A stretch of DNA of 21,798 bases, from NCBI GenBank assembly GCA_002633005.1, contig NMRA01001311.1, positions 1 to 21,798 of the forward strand, read 5' to 3'. How positions within the stretch are numbered: the first letter of the stretch is position 1; each line of letters opens with the position of its first letter. The notes below the pieces were generated by a model. That model made no database searches. It was not told where the DNA came from and worked only from the letters and a program-made list of their open reading frames with translations. Source of the DNA: Phoronis australis (taxonomy: Eukaryota; Phoronida; Phoronidae). Below, one piece after another: positions 10,050 to 18,329 of this stretch. A program made the position numbers and the translations under genes.

Positions 10050-10055
10050 TTTATA
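10050..10055 (-). promoter_or_regulatory. TATA-like box, candidate core promoter of the ZIP-like gene
   Basis: On the minus strand the sequence reads TTTTATAAACCC, placing TATAAA about 185 bp upstream of the exon 1 ATG. A start site 25-30 bp downstream would give a 5' UTR of about 155 nt. The adjacent 10029-10046 palindrome (TTCACGTT-GC-AACGTGAA) sits between box and predicted start. TTTATAAA is near-symmetric, so strand is set by the gene, not by the motif. No metal-response element core (TGCRCNC) was evident nearby. Confidence 0.35.
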
Positions 10056-10170
10056 AAATCGCAGTGTAAACACCTTTCGTTAAATAGCGCTGTTTTATCG
10101 AAATGTGACCCCCGGCGAGTTGCTTGTGCTCGAATATAGGTTGTTAATACTCAATGACAATAGGCGTGTA

Positions 10171-10457
10171 TTACAGCAACAGAGGTAAGGTCACTATAAC
10201 GGCCAATAGCGTTGACGCTGTCGCACGAGGAAGCGATTGGTGTAGCTGAGAGTTCTCTTTCCCACGTATAGTACAAATCCGGGCTACCGCCGGCAAAACC
10301 TCAACGACCGGGACACTGCGTACCGAAAGCGCGTCTTTGTCCGCGATATTCACCGTCGTTGGTAGCACCACGCAGTAGACCAAATACACACGTAAAATAT
10401 TTCTTGTGTATAGCTGGAAAGGAACGCAGAACAATGTAACGGCAATAGCACAAGTGC
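10171..10457 (-). CDS. Candidate terminal exon of an unrecognised minus-strand gene, hydrophobic C-terminus
   Basis: A strong acceptor-like string on the minus strand (CTGCGTTCCTTTCCAG) near 10410 opens onto a frame that stays open to the stop at 10171. The predicted protein end is ATASTLLAVIVTLPLLL, small residues followed by a hydrophobic tail. This is the pattern of a GPI-anchor signal or a tail anchor. It contains no domain that I recognise. The stretch is CpG-containing and could instead belong to a promoter region of the ZIP-like gene, with the open frame arising by chance. No AATAAA-type signal was found downstream on that strand. The frame extends upstream to an ATG at 10539, but that part looks unconvincing. 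Confidence 0.22.
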
Positions 10458-10569
10458 TAGTCACCGATAAAGCTGAACTGCATCGAGAGTATGTATAAGT
10501 AGCAAAAGAAACAAAACATGTATACAAAGAAGACGACATCTTTTTTCACTTATCAAAATTATACAGAAA

Positions 10570-11510
10570 AAGAAATCTGTTCATAGGAATTATGTTACTG
10601 GGTTTCATAAAGGCATTTGATCTTGTAGATCACGAGATCCTGTTACGAAAGCTCTCTGTTTAAAATGTCTTAACCGTGGTTTGAATGTTATCTTACGGAG
10701 AGGTCACAGCTGGTATCACTCGGGGGGGGGGGGTACAGTCGACTCCATTCACTCATTACCCATGATGTTCCCCAAGACTTCATTCTGGACCCTCTCATAT
10801 TTTAATTAATGTAAATGATCTACCATTATATCTTAAATCAAGAAAATAGATATGTATGCTGATGATTCGACTTTTTTGTAGGAGATAAAAATATTTAAGA
10901 CATTGAAAACGCTCTTCAGGCTGACTTGGATTCGGTTACAAATCGGTTCTCTGACAAAATTATTGTAACTAAAAAGATTAAATTATGTCCATAACCTCCA
11001 ATCAGAAAAGGTACAAAAATGCTGTCCAGCTTACTTTGTATATGTCTGATGACAAGCAAGAAGTGTTTGACCATGAAATATTTGTAGTTGTCAAATTTGA
11101 AAATAATTTAACTTAGTCTATACAAAAACCTTACACTCTGTCTTACGTTTGACAAAACTTTTGGATCGAATTAAATATTATATACCTATTTTGAGAAAGC
11201 TTAAAATACTGCAGTACTGTATGGTTAGCCATTACTTGTGCTCTTATGACAAAAAGTAAAAGACTACAGAAGCAGACCGCCAGAGTTATTTTAGATAGTT
11301 CTTTTCACACATCCTCTTATCAAATGTTTGCAGATCTCAAATGGCTACCAATGCACAAGCTGTATGGTTGTCGACGTCTTCGTATGCTAAGACGTCCACT
11401 TTATCGATCTCACGGGCACATGTTCCCCTCCCGGACCACTTTTTACGTCTCGCCGACATATTTTTACCTGGCGCACCCCAACCTTATTCATGCGCAGTAA
11501 TCTGTGTTTG
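10570..11510 (+). pseudogene. Degenerate non-LTR retrotransposon (reverse transcriptase to C-terminal region)
   Basis: Reading across frameshifts and stops, the plus strand shows the landmarks of a LINE ORF2. Motif A is GFIKAFDLVDHEILLRKL (about 10599-10652). A damaged VPQGSILGPLLF block follows (DVPQDFILDPLIF). The catalytic YADD is intact at 10855-10866 (DMYADDSTF). The post-RT segment reads LQADLDSVTNRFSD. The C-terminal region reads LQKQTARVILDSSF, then MFADLKWLP (about 11262-11345). The copy starts at motif A, so it is 5'-truncated like most LINEs, and it carries at least three frameshifts and a G12 run (10722-10733). It is inactive. The C-terminal part is of the kind often seen in CR1/Jockey-type elements of marine invertebrates (from memory). 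Confidence 0.85.
10722..10733 (+). repeat. G12 homopolymer inside the LINE remnant
   Basis: Twelve consecutive G. It lies between motif A and the PQG motif, where it scrambles the reading frame and is a likely site of length variation or sequencing error. Confidence 0.9.
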
Positions 11511-11577
11511 TAGTTGCTTGCGGTGCTAATTCCCCGCTCACTACGGTGGTCCAAAGATGACATCACGCGTTTCTTTT

Positions 11578-11607
11578 TTAATTATCTCGAGATCCCAAGA
11601 TAATTAA
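11578..11607. repeat. Short perfect hairpin
   Basis: Arms TTAATTATCT (11578-11587) and AGATAATTAA (11598-11607) around a 10-base loop. It lies just past the 3' side of the LINE remnant; whether it belongs to it is unknown. Confidence 0.6.
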
Positions 11608-13602
11608 GATGGGATCTCATTACAAAAATGTGGAGACAATTTAGTTCTGAGACTGGCATCATAAGAATTGGATGCTAGAATTCTATTTTTGGTGTGCTAG
11701 TGGAACAGCAAGACCTTGTATTCTTACATTTTTCTATTGTAAGTCAACTGTAGTCACAATTGCTCTTGTTTACATATCACAGCAAACCTTGGTGAAATTC
11801 AGCCAGTTCAGCGCACGCTTTATTGCCCCAAGTTTAGTACCCCTCTATTATTCCGAATCTAATGCATCGTGAGTGACCTACTGTCCAGCTCAGCAGAAGA
11901 TACCTGACTTTCAGGGAACTACTTTCTCAGACCGAGAGGTCATTCACAACTGTTGCTTTTATGGTGAAACAACTGACTTGCATACTATTAAGGGTAAAGA
12001 ATTGTGATAACTTCTGGTGAACAACCTCACCAGGAAGCATGTGCTTTTAGTCAAATTTTCTACATAATTGTCCAAGAAAAGGTACATGTTTCTGAAAATA
12101 GAAACAGAAAGAAACAATGTTGCAGGAATAACAAGGCATGGCCAAATTTCATTTCACATATAAATTCATGAACAGATCTCAAAATTAGTTTTCAAAATGT
12201 CCTTTATTATTTTAAGGGGCTTTTCAGATGAAAACATATATTTTCATAAAACTCATTAATTACAGCCTCAATTTTTGACAGTATCTTATTCAAAAATTAG
12301 CCCGTTTTGTCTGGATAACAACGTCGATAGCATAGTGTCTGTTTCATTTGAGTCTGATAAGCTGTTTTTAGATACCATGTTGGGAAAAATTCTAAATTTT
12401 CATGATCAAAGCATAAAGTAAGACATTAACTTTTAACCTGGAGACGAAGGTTAATATCAAAATCAAGTACGGCATGAACAACTAAACCATTGATGGGCAA
12501 GCAAATTTAAAATGCGATATTCGATTGCCAATCATAAAAGAAAGACACGAGCTGGTTAGTTTTAAAGTATTTTATTTAAAGTAAACCATTTTTACAAATA
12601 TAATACACTTCTTGAGCAAAAGTGAAGTTTATAAGTAATACAGTCAAAGCATCACTTTCCAAATCACTCTGAAGACAGGATATACACGACGTAAAAAAGT
12701 GTAATACTGGTTAAAATCCCCTCTTAATACCGACATAGTAAAAAGTAGAAAAGTTAAGAATATTCGCAGGCTGTGTAAGATCCGAACCCCTAGTGTCCAA
12801 AATGACCAGATACCAAAATGCACAGTGGCACACTGCATAAAATTAAGATTTTCATTAGGGCTGCTATGCAGTTACTAACTACTGTGTATCACACTATGGA
12901 CTACAGGAAGAACTTATACTTGCATATCTATTATATATCTATAAAATATCTACAAAAATACATCAGAGCACCAGGGCATCCGCAGTCTCTCTGGTAAAAT
13001 AATACCGCAAAATATCATACAAAATGTACAACAACGAGTACGCAAATCAGGTAAGCAACTTTGTCTTCAAAATATGATTTCCAGTAAGAAGACCTAGGTC
13101 ACCACCATATCGAATTTGTTCAACGAATATCCTATAGGTAATCAAAAGGACAAATAACCTTTCTGTCTGACACGTCAGGTGATGGTGGACTCACATCTAC
13201 TCAGTAAATGCATTTAAGCCCAGGGGTCTTGTTTCATGAAACTTTAAGTCTAAAAACGTTCCATTGTTGGCATGATGTCATCAACACTATGCAACAAGTA
13301 ATTATTGAAGAGTCAAACCATAAGCTAGCCTATTACAAAGGCCTTATGGGTCAACAAGTACTTCAACTGAGTTTGAACTATAATAATTACGATCCGAGCT
13401 TATTTTCATGACGAAATTTTAGGAGATTTGTCAGGTAATGGAATGAAATGAAAAATTCTAAGATTTTGGAATCGTAAATTGATAATCTTGTGTTAAAATA
13501 ATTCCGACACTACTGATAAACTGAGATAATGTATACGCCTAAATCTGCAGAATTATCTCTCTAGTACTACTGTTACAGTGACACGCTTTTTAAAACTTGG
13601 TG
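11608..13602. other. AT-rich stretch without recognised genes
   Basis: Only short frames. The segment 12560-12990 has a minus-strand AATAAA (near 12575) and looks compositionally like a 3' UTR, but no coding sequence can be attached to it. Confidence 0.35.
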
Positions 13603-13686
13603 CATTCATATTGTTTACTAATAGCCCGGGTGCAGGTTCCAGAGGCCACATTCATATTGTAAGCGAGGTTGCGGGTTCCAGAGGCA
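13603..13686 (+). repeat. Diverged tandem pair (46-bp and 38-bp units)
   Basis: Two units both begin CATTCATATTGT and end GGTTCCAGAGGC, with an 8-base difference in the middle. I looked at GGGTTCCAGAGGC as a tRNA B-box and did not accept it: no cloverleaf forms around it. Confidence 0.55.
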
Positions 13687-13866
13687 AACAATCCTACCTA
13701 TCCGGCTAATAACAATTGTTAGACTGGCGTAAACATCATCGCATCAAAATGAACTATAAATATACTGAAATAGTAAAAATAAAAACAGCTTACGCCTTTC
13801 TTCTTTTAGGAAATGGCGCGTGCTCATGTCATGAGCGCGACAAACTTTTGTTACAATAGGCAAACA

Positions 13867-13914
13867 AATGATGTTCATTAGATTGTTTTTCATTCAAGCG
13901 GCTGCAACCTGTAA
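13867..13914 (+). CDS. Candidate first exon with signal-peptide-like sequence
   Basis: A tandem ATG ATG opens a 16-codon frame (MMFIRLFFIQAAATCK) that ends at a good donor, GTAAG|GTGAGTG, in phase 0. The sequence looks like a short signal peptide. A further open segment follows at about 13999-14088. It has a donor TTTTG|GTGAGT, but its acceptor is weak. No domain is recognisable, and the piece is short enough to arise by chance. Confidence 0.18.
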
Positions 13915-14089
13915 GGTGAGTGTTGATTGACTCCTAGATTTTGCGTGCGCCTGCTCCGCTCGCTAGCTCTACATAAGTTTCACTTGACGAGGTGACGAGC
14001 AGAACTATACCCGGGCTGTGGGAAATTTCGGAGATGTTACGGAGCTCAATAACGCAGTGCTACCAAGTTTTATTTTGGTGAGTCTTTTC

Positions 14090-15400
14090 AAATGTAGCTG
14101 ACCGGTTACGTCATAACCCGCAGTATCATACAAAGGCCTTGATAACTATACTCGGTAACCCAATGGTCGTCCACTTAAATATAAAATCGGCTTGTTGTCG
14201 TACTCACTCAATATTATTCCACTTCAAAGTTATGCTTTGCATAGGATTTGATTTAACTCTCACAATCATATAGTATTCGTTGATTCAAACGTTTTCTTTT
14301 ACTTATGCCGAGTTGTTCAACTGTGCATTGCTTTTCGGCAGCCAACGACTCCTATGGTCGTCATATGCTGCCGCCTTTTGAAAGAACAGAAAACCCACAC
14401 AGAAAAAGGCCAAGAAAATAGTGTAAAGTGGTTTACAGCAATTCTACTTCAACCACAAACTGTTTTACTAGTATGATATCGATTTTTAAATCGATTAAAA
14501 TTGATTTAGAATTTCAGTTCTGGAAAATAAATCGCAATTGTTTTATTCCAGATAGAACTTACTTATTTTCTGTTTGTGACCTCTTTACTTGACTTTTTGC
14601 TCTTGTTGTTCTTAATACCACTTATCTCTGCTGTCTTTCTTTTTCTTTTCAGTTTTTCTTCATTCTCTGTTAACACCTCGTCAGCCAAAGCAGAACTGTA
14701 ACGCGTTGAGACTTGGTCGGCGGAGCTTCATTGAATCTCGATACAATTGTTCTAATAAATTACTCATAATCGTATTGTTTGATTTTTTCTCATCTTTAAC
14801 AGGCTTCTGCAATCATAAATTAATAAATAAATACCCAAGTTGCACTTGAATTTTATTGATCAATCTCTTCTTTTATTTTTGATTATGTCATGCTGTGTTG
14901 TATGTAACAATGCAATATAGTGAAATAAAGTCAATGTTTTACTTTATTGGTGGCCATATCAATTCAAGTATTTTAATTTTCTTGAAATAAATTCAAAATT
15001 CTTTAACCAAAAATTTCAACATAAATTTTGAGCTCAGTACTTTGTTTTGCAATAAAAAAACAAGTGAACAATATTTTGATGACCAAGGCGTGGGCCGAAA
15101 CTGTTAGCACCCAGCGTGTTGCATTTGTCTGCTGCGTTTTTCCTTTGGCCTAGCAGGTGTCAGTTAGTGCCTGGGACAAATAGATACATTGCATAAACAA
15201 TCCATGACTTGCTTTTTGTTCCATCTGAAGAAAATTTAATTTCGAAAATATCTTCTGAAATGAACAAAAAGTGCATTAGTAAAATCTACAAGTTCGGATC
15301 TCAAAAAACAGTCGGCAAATGCATTAATTTTAGTCTCAGTTCTTCCATGCGTGTTTCTCCCGAGAGATTATTACCTTACAAATTGGAACGCTAAGTCCCG
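14090..15400. other. AT-rich stretch without recognised features
   Basis: Contains a small palindrome (ATCGATTTTTAAATCGAT, about 14479-14496) and several A/T-rich runs with AATAAA on both strands. No coding exon or dispersed repeat that I can support. Confidence 0.4.
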
Positions 15401-15423
15401 CGTGGCTGCGCTGCACGCGAAAG

Positions 15424-15433
15424 AAGATGGCGG
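15424..15433 (+). promoter_or_regulatory. YY1-like motif overlapping a possible start codon
   Basis: AAGATGGCGG followed by A, close to the YY1 consensus AAGATGGCGGC, which in animal promoters often includes the initiator ATG. The ATG (15427) opens MADDLWSLTTI, followed by a weak donor, GATAG|GTATCC. Joining this phase-1 donor to the acceptor at 15694 would give an immediate stop, so the link to the exon downstream is not supported. Confidence 0.25.
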
Positions 15434-15484
15434 ACGACCTTTGGAGCCTGACGACGATAGGTATCCGGACTATACATGTTGTCC

Positions 15485-15653
15485 GGCGGTCATGTTCAGT
15501 CCCCGGCGGTCCTGTTTTGTCATGGGGCGGTCATGTTTTTAGATGCGTCAGTCCCATTTTCTGGTGCGGCGGTCCCTTTTGATCCCCGCCGGGAGGTCCT
15601 GTTTTGGGTGAGTCAGTCCGATTTAGAGGATCGGCGGTCATGTTGTTTCTCAC
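15485..15653 (+). repeat. Decayed 21-bp tandem repeat (about eight units)
   Basis: GGCGGTC or a one-base variant recurs at 15485, 15505, 15526, 15568, 15592 and 15633, spaced 20, 21, 42, 24 and 41 bp. The two double gaps hold related units beginning near 15545 and 15611 (GCGTCAGTCC and GAGTCAGTCC). The typical unit is GGCGGTCMTGTTTTnnnnnnn. In one plus-strand frame the units encode a heptad x-V-x-F-x-x-x (see the next entry). Confidence 0.65.
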
Positions 15654-15694
15654 CCGTGTTCTTGCTCTTGCCAAATGATGATACTCATGTGCAG

Positions 15695-15877
15695 GATGAA
15701 AGGGTTTTAAGGAAAATCATTCGTGACAAAGAAAGTGTTAGCCAAAATAACAACATGCAATATTGCTGTGCGAAACAACTTGGGAAAATAGCTGAGCCTT
15801 TGTACGTAAAACAACCGTACTTTCTAAAAGCGGCATATCAAAAGCCGGACCGTCCTCAGTTGAGAGAAGGTGCTTAT
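15695..15877 (+). CDS. Candidate terminal exon of an unrecognised gene, interrupted at its stop codon
   Basis: After a pyrimidine-rich tract and the acceptor CTCATGTGCAG, a frame opens with DERVLRKIIRDKES and runs 60 residues to PDRPQLREGA. Its composition is protein-like (charged helix, then QYCCAKQLGKIAEPLYVKQP). The Kolobok-like element begins directly after position 15877. The target TTAA would have supplied the stop (GCT TAA). Here the left copy is TTAT, so the stop is lost and the frame runs 11 more codons into the transposon, ending at 15910. The same frame is open upstream to an ATG at 15476 through the 21-bp repeat. There it encodes valines at residues 12, 19, 26, 33 and 41, each followed two residues later by phenylalanine. 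I recognise neither part. It could be an exon, a processed remnant or chance. Confidence 0.33.
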
Positions 15878-16035
15878 AGGCGAAGGCAACCTTTTTCCAT
15901 GTCATTTTGAGCTAAAATAAGGTTGGTTGGTTTTCCTAGACATATTTTCCACTTAATTACAGCTTTTCGTAATTTAATTGGTTACTCGTCCGCTACTGCG
16001 GAAGTGACGTTTTAGGAGGCAAGCGTTTCCCGCCA
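15878..16035 (+). repeat. Left terminal inverted repeat of the Kolobok-like element
   Basis: 158 bp, a close inverted match to 17414-17571, differing at a handful of positions. It includes an ETS/CRE-like CGGAAGTGACGT (15999-16010) and an E2F-like TTTCCCGCC (16026-16034). Confidence 0.85.
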
Positions 16036-16193
16036 CTTGGTTTTGCGTTGACTTTACCGTGCGAATCTGTTCTATTCTACTTTTGTTTTGTGCTGTTTTT
16101 CAACAATTGTCGCCACCACTTTCCATCGGCGAGTATTCTGCGGCAAGATAGGTTAGTAGAGAACTCAGCAAATACGTTGGATTTAGGGAATGT

Positions 16194-17306
16194 TTAGTGT
16201 GTTGTAAGCTGTAAATGACTGGAGTTGGTGACCGTATCGCAGTGACAGTAGTGTGAGTGACGGAGACCTTGTTCACAGCAGTGGTGACGAGGATTTTTTT
16301 CACGGACATTCAGTGGGTGGGTACATGTTTGAGCCCGAGTTAACGAGGCAAAGTACGCACAGGCATAGGCAGCTGTTGAGAGAAACGAGGCGGCTACTGA
16401 GGACAGACGTGGTGACAAATCTTGGTGCAAATGCACTATGTGCGTTGTTATGCCTACCTCAATGGAATGCTTGTGCTGTTCAGAGTTCGACGAGGCCAAG
16501 CCACTACTGGACATGGTTAAGTGGACCTCCGGCATACCACGGACAGAGGAACAACTGTCCCACTTGCCAGAGTGTCCCGCGACACACTCCCACTGGATGG
16601 TGACCTGAGCACCCAAACTGCTTACATCGTGTCGTGTGACTCCCTCGCCACACACCTGGCACCTTCTAAATAGCTCCAACACTTTAGACAAGTCCACAAT
16701 AAACTTATCAAAGTTTGGCTCACCGATCTGTTCACTGGACGACGAACTGTCCTCTTCACTGGGTGTCGAACTGGGCCTGTAATCACTCCCACTACTCAAT
16801 ATCGCTGCAGGGCTGCTTAGAGGCTCTGGGCTGGAGAAAACAGCACAGGGCGAATCACTACTGGTTCCAGGAATTGCACGCTCTGGGGTACGTTCGGAGG
16901 CACGGGTGACAGTAGATGAAGTGCCTCCACTGGCTCCAGTCACTGTACTGGCCACAGCCCGCAAAGCTTCTCGCCTCAAAAACGCACTTCTCGGGGGTGG
17001 CGACGGGGCACTGCCGGGAATCAACACAGACGGAATGGCATCCTTCTTCAGGCGTTGTTTCGCAGGGACCTTCATCAGTTCAGCGTACAAATCCCTTTCG
17101 TAACCGGAAGGCAGAAAGTGCTTGCCACACACACGGTAATTCTCCACTGCTTTGTACGTTGCGTGGACGGGTAACGCTGCGTTCTTCACACGAACGAGCC
17201 AAGTACGGCGAAGTGTGTCATTCATCGAAAAGCGATGCAAAGGTACTCCCAAAGCGCGCGTGAGCCGATAACTAGTACATTCCGGTACGCAGCAACAGTG
17301 TGGCAT
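16194..17306 (-). CDS. THAP zinc-finger protein of the Kolobok-like element, C-terminally shortened
   Basis: Intact 370-residue ORF. Residues 1-95 are a THAP domain (C2CH zinc finger that binds specific DNA). It has C5 (in a CCC run) and C10, the invariant W36, C60-x2-H63 followed by F64, and the closing AIPSVL (P92). Residues 100-195 are a Ser/Pro/Thr-rich linker. Residues 199-262 (NFDKFIVDLSKVLELF, then C216-x2-C219, C241 and H245) look like the second zinc-binding segment that precedes the catalytic region in THAP transposases of this type (from memory). After about residue 270 the sequence turns His/Ser/Thr-rich and shows no conserved region, consistent with an internal deletion. The ATG lies 108 bp inside the right terminal repeat. 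A possible donor GAG|GTAGGC at residues 283-284 and acceptor CTCTCAACAG about 80 bp on could define a short intron. The protein could bind ends of related elements and act as a repressor; this is inference. Confidence 0.8.
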   Translation of the reverse strand: MPHCCCVPECTSYRLTRALGVPLHRFSMNDTLRRTWLVRVKNAALPVHATYKAVENYRVCGKHFLPSGYERDLYAELMKVPAKQRLKKDAIPSVLIPGSAPSPPPRSAFLRREALRAVASTVTGASGGTSSTVTRASERTPERAIPGTSSDSPCAVFSSPEPLSSPAAILSSGSDYRPSSTPSEEDSSSSSEQIGEPNFDKFIVDLSKVLELFRRCQVCGEGVTRHDVSSLGAQVTIQWECVAGHSGKWDSCSSVRGMPEVHLTMSSSGLASSNSEQHKHSIEVGITTHIVHLHQDLSPRLSSVAASFLSTAAYACAYFASLTRAQTCTHPLNVREKNPRHHCCEQGLRHSHYCHCDTVTNSSHLQLTTH

Positions 17307-17412
17307 GTTGACTGACTAGTAAATGAAAGCAAACGACGACGGAACTTAACACAACCGAGGTAGAACAATGATTGACTCGGCAGCTCTCACCGTCAGATTA
17401 TATGAAAAGAAA

Positions 17413-17450
17413 TTGGCGCGAAATGCTTGCCTCCTAAAACGTCACTTCCG
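17413..17450 (-). promoter_or_regulatory. ETS/CRE-like plus E2F-like motif pair upstream of the THAP gene
   Basis: CGGAAGTGACGT fits the composite ETS and CREB/ATF motif of TATA-less promoters. TTTCGCGCCAA fits the E2F consensus TTTSSCGC. They lie 110-145 bp upstream of the THAP ATG. Both recur in the left repeat of this element and in the second copy at 21713-21751. Function is inferred from the motifs. Confidence 0.45.
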
Positions 17451-17571
17451 CAGTAGCGGACGAGTAATTAATAAAATTACGAAAAGCTGTAATTAAGGGG
17501 AAAATATGTCTAGGATAACCAACCAACCTTATTTTAGCTCAAAATGACATGGAAAAAGGTTGCCTTCGCCT
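17414..17571 (-). repeat. Right terminal inverted repeat of the Kolobok-like element, promoter side of the THAP gene
   Basis: 158 bp. On the minus strand it carries CGGAAGTGACGT (17439-17450) and then TTTCGCGCCAA (17413-17423), both upstream of the THAP start at 17306. A transcript starting near the inner edge would have a leader of roughly 100 nt. Confidence 0.85.
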
Positions 17572-17645
17572 TTAAACTCTGGCCTGTGTGTGCAAAACCG
17601 CATCACCTCAATAGCATTATTGCTAATGACAGCCTGTAAAACTGT

Positions 17646-17699
17646 CTGGGTACGGCAGCCTTATCTGTAGCACTGGGTACGGCAGCCTTATCTGTAGCA
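17646..17699 (+). repeat. Perfect 27-bp tandem duplication
   Basis: Two identical adjacent units starting CTGGGTACGGCAGCC (17646-17672 and 17673-17699). A recent slippage or repair duplication, about 75 bp to the right of the Kolobok-like element. Confidence 0.9.
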
Positions 17700-18147
17700 C
17701 TTGAATTACGAGTCTCTCACTACGATAAGATGATGAAGCAACCGGGGTGAACTCTTGCGGACGATGTTGTTAGTCACGAGTGCCACTTTCTTAATATTCA
17801 AAAAAGGTATGCGACTTGTTAGGTCAGAGTAGACCAGACTGATATTTGTCTACGGCATTGATTTATCGATCGGCTGTCACACACATGCATGTCTTTGATG
17901 TTTTGGCTTAAATCTAATTAGTTGCCTAATGCTCAATAATTTAACACTAGGTTCATGACCATGTGTCAGTGAATCCGTTTACTTTGAGGGCACGAGAACT
18001 ATTACCAGCAAGCTTCCTGGAAAGATTCATGACGATTGACAAAGTGTGAAACATCTTTTTGTTAGCTTGAATCAGATTGTGGTCACATCACTCAGTGGCC
18101 TGCACGAAAGACGTTTATCGTTGGCCAAGTGTGACATAAGTCCAATT
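17700..18147. other. Stretch without recognised features
   Basis: Short frames only, with no repeat or splice-bounded exon that I can support. Confidence 0.4.
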
Positions 18148-18329
18148 TAATAATTCGTGATTTATTCCAGTAATAATTTTTTGGCTAATCAGAAACCAGG
18201 AATAATAATTGCAATAAATATTTATTACTGTAATTAATTTTTATTCCAGTAATAAAGATTTATTGTGGTAATTATTCCTGATGTCTGATTCGCTAAAGAA
18301 TTATTACTGGAATAAATCGCGAATTATTA
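18148..18329. mobile_element. 182-bp hairpin MITE
   Basis: Two 81-bp arms (18148-18228 and 18249-18329) are inverted copies with roughly one mismatch in eight, around a 20-bp AT-rich spacer. The arms start TAATAATTCG and contain TTTATTCCAGTAATAATT. The single strand would fold into one long hairpin. A TA or TAA target duplication is possible, but the AT-rich flanks make it ambiguous. The near-symmetric arms could yield small RNAs if transcribed. Confidence 0.75.

Larger units (their letters stand above)
15878..17571 (-). mobile_element. Kolobok-like DNA transposon, short copy with THAP gene (1694 bp)
   Basis: The ends start AGGCGAAGGCAACC and form inverted repeats of 158 bp (15878-16035 and 17414-17571) that are nearly identical. 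The flanks are TTAT (15874-15877) and TTAA (17572-17575), so the target site is TTAA with one later substitution. A TTAA target plus a THAP-domain protein are the established hallmarks of the Kolobok superfamily. P elements also have THAP domains, but their target duplications are 7-8 bp. The element is much shorter than an autonomous copy, and I see no RNase H-type catalytic region, so it is probably a deletion derivative that depends on a full-length relative. Confidence 0.8.

Noticed and set aside
13603-13686. tRNA-derived SINE or tRNA (GGGTTCCAGAGGC as B-box)
   Set aside because: The B-box fit is poor, no A-box is at the right distance and no cloverleaf can be drawn.
15427-15461. First exon MADDLWSLTTI joined to the candidate exon at 15695
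   Set aside because: The only reasonable donor is phase 1 and would create a stop at once after joining to 15695.
16253-16603. 116-codon plus-strand frame within the transposon
   Set aside because: Antisense shadow of the THAP gene with no domain of its own.
15878-17571. P-element assignment based on the THAP domain
   Set aside because: The flanks fit a TTAA target, not the 7-8 bp duplication of P elements, and the terminal repeats are much longer.
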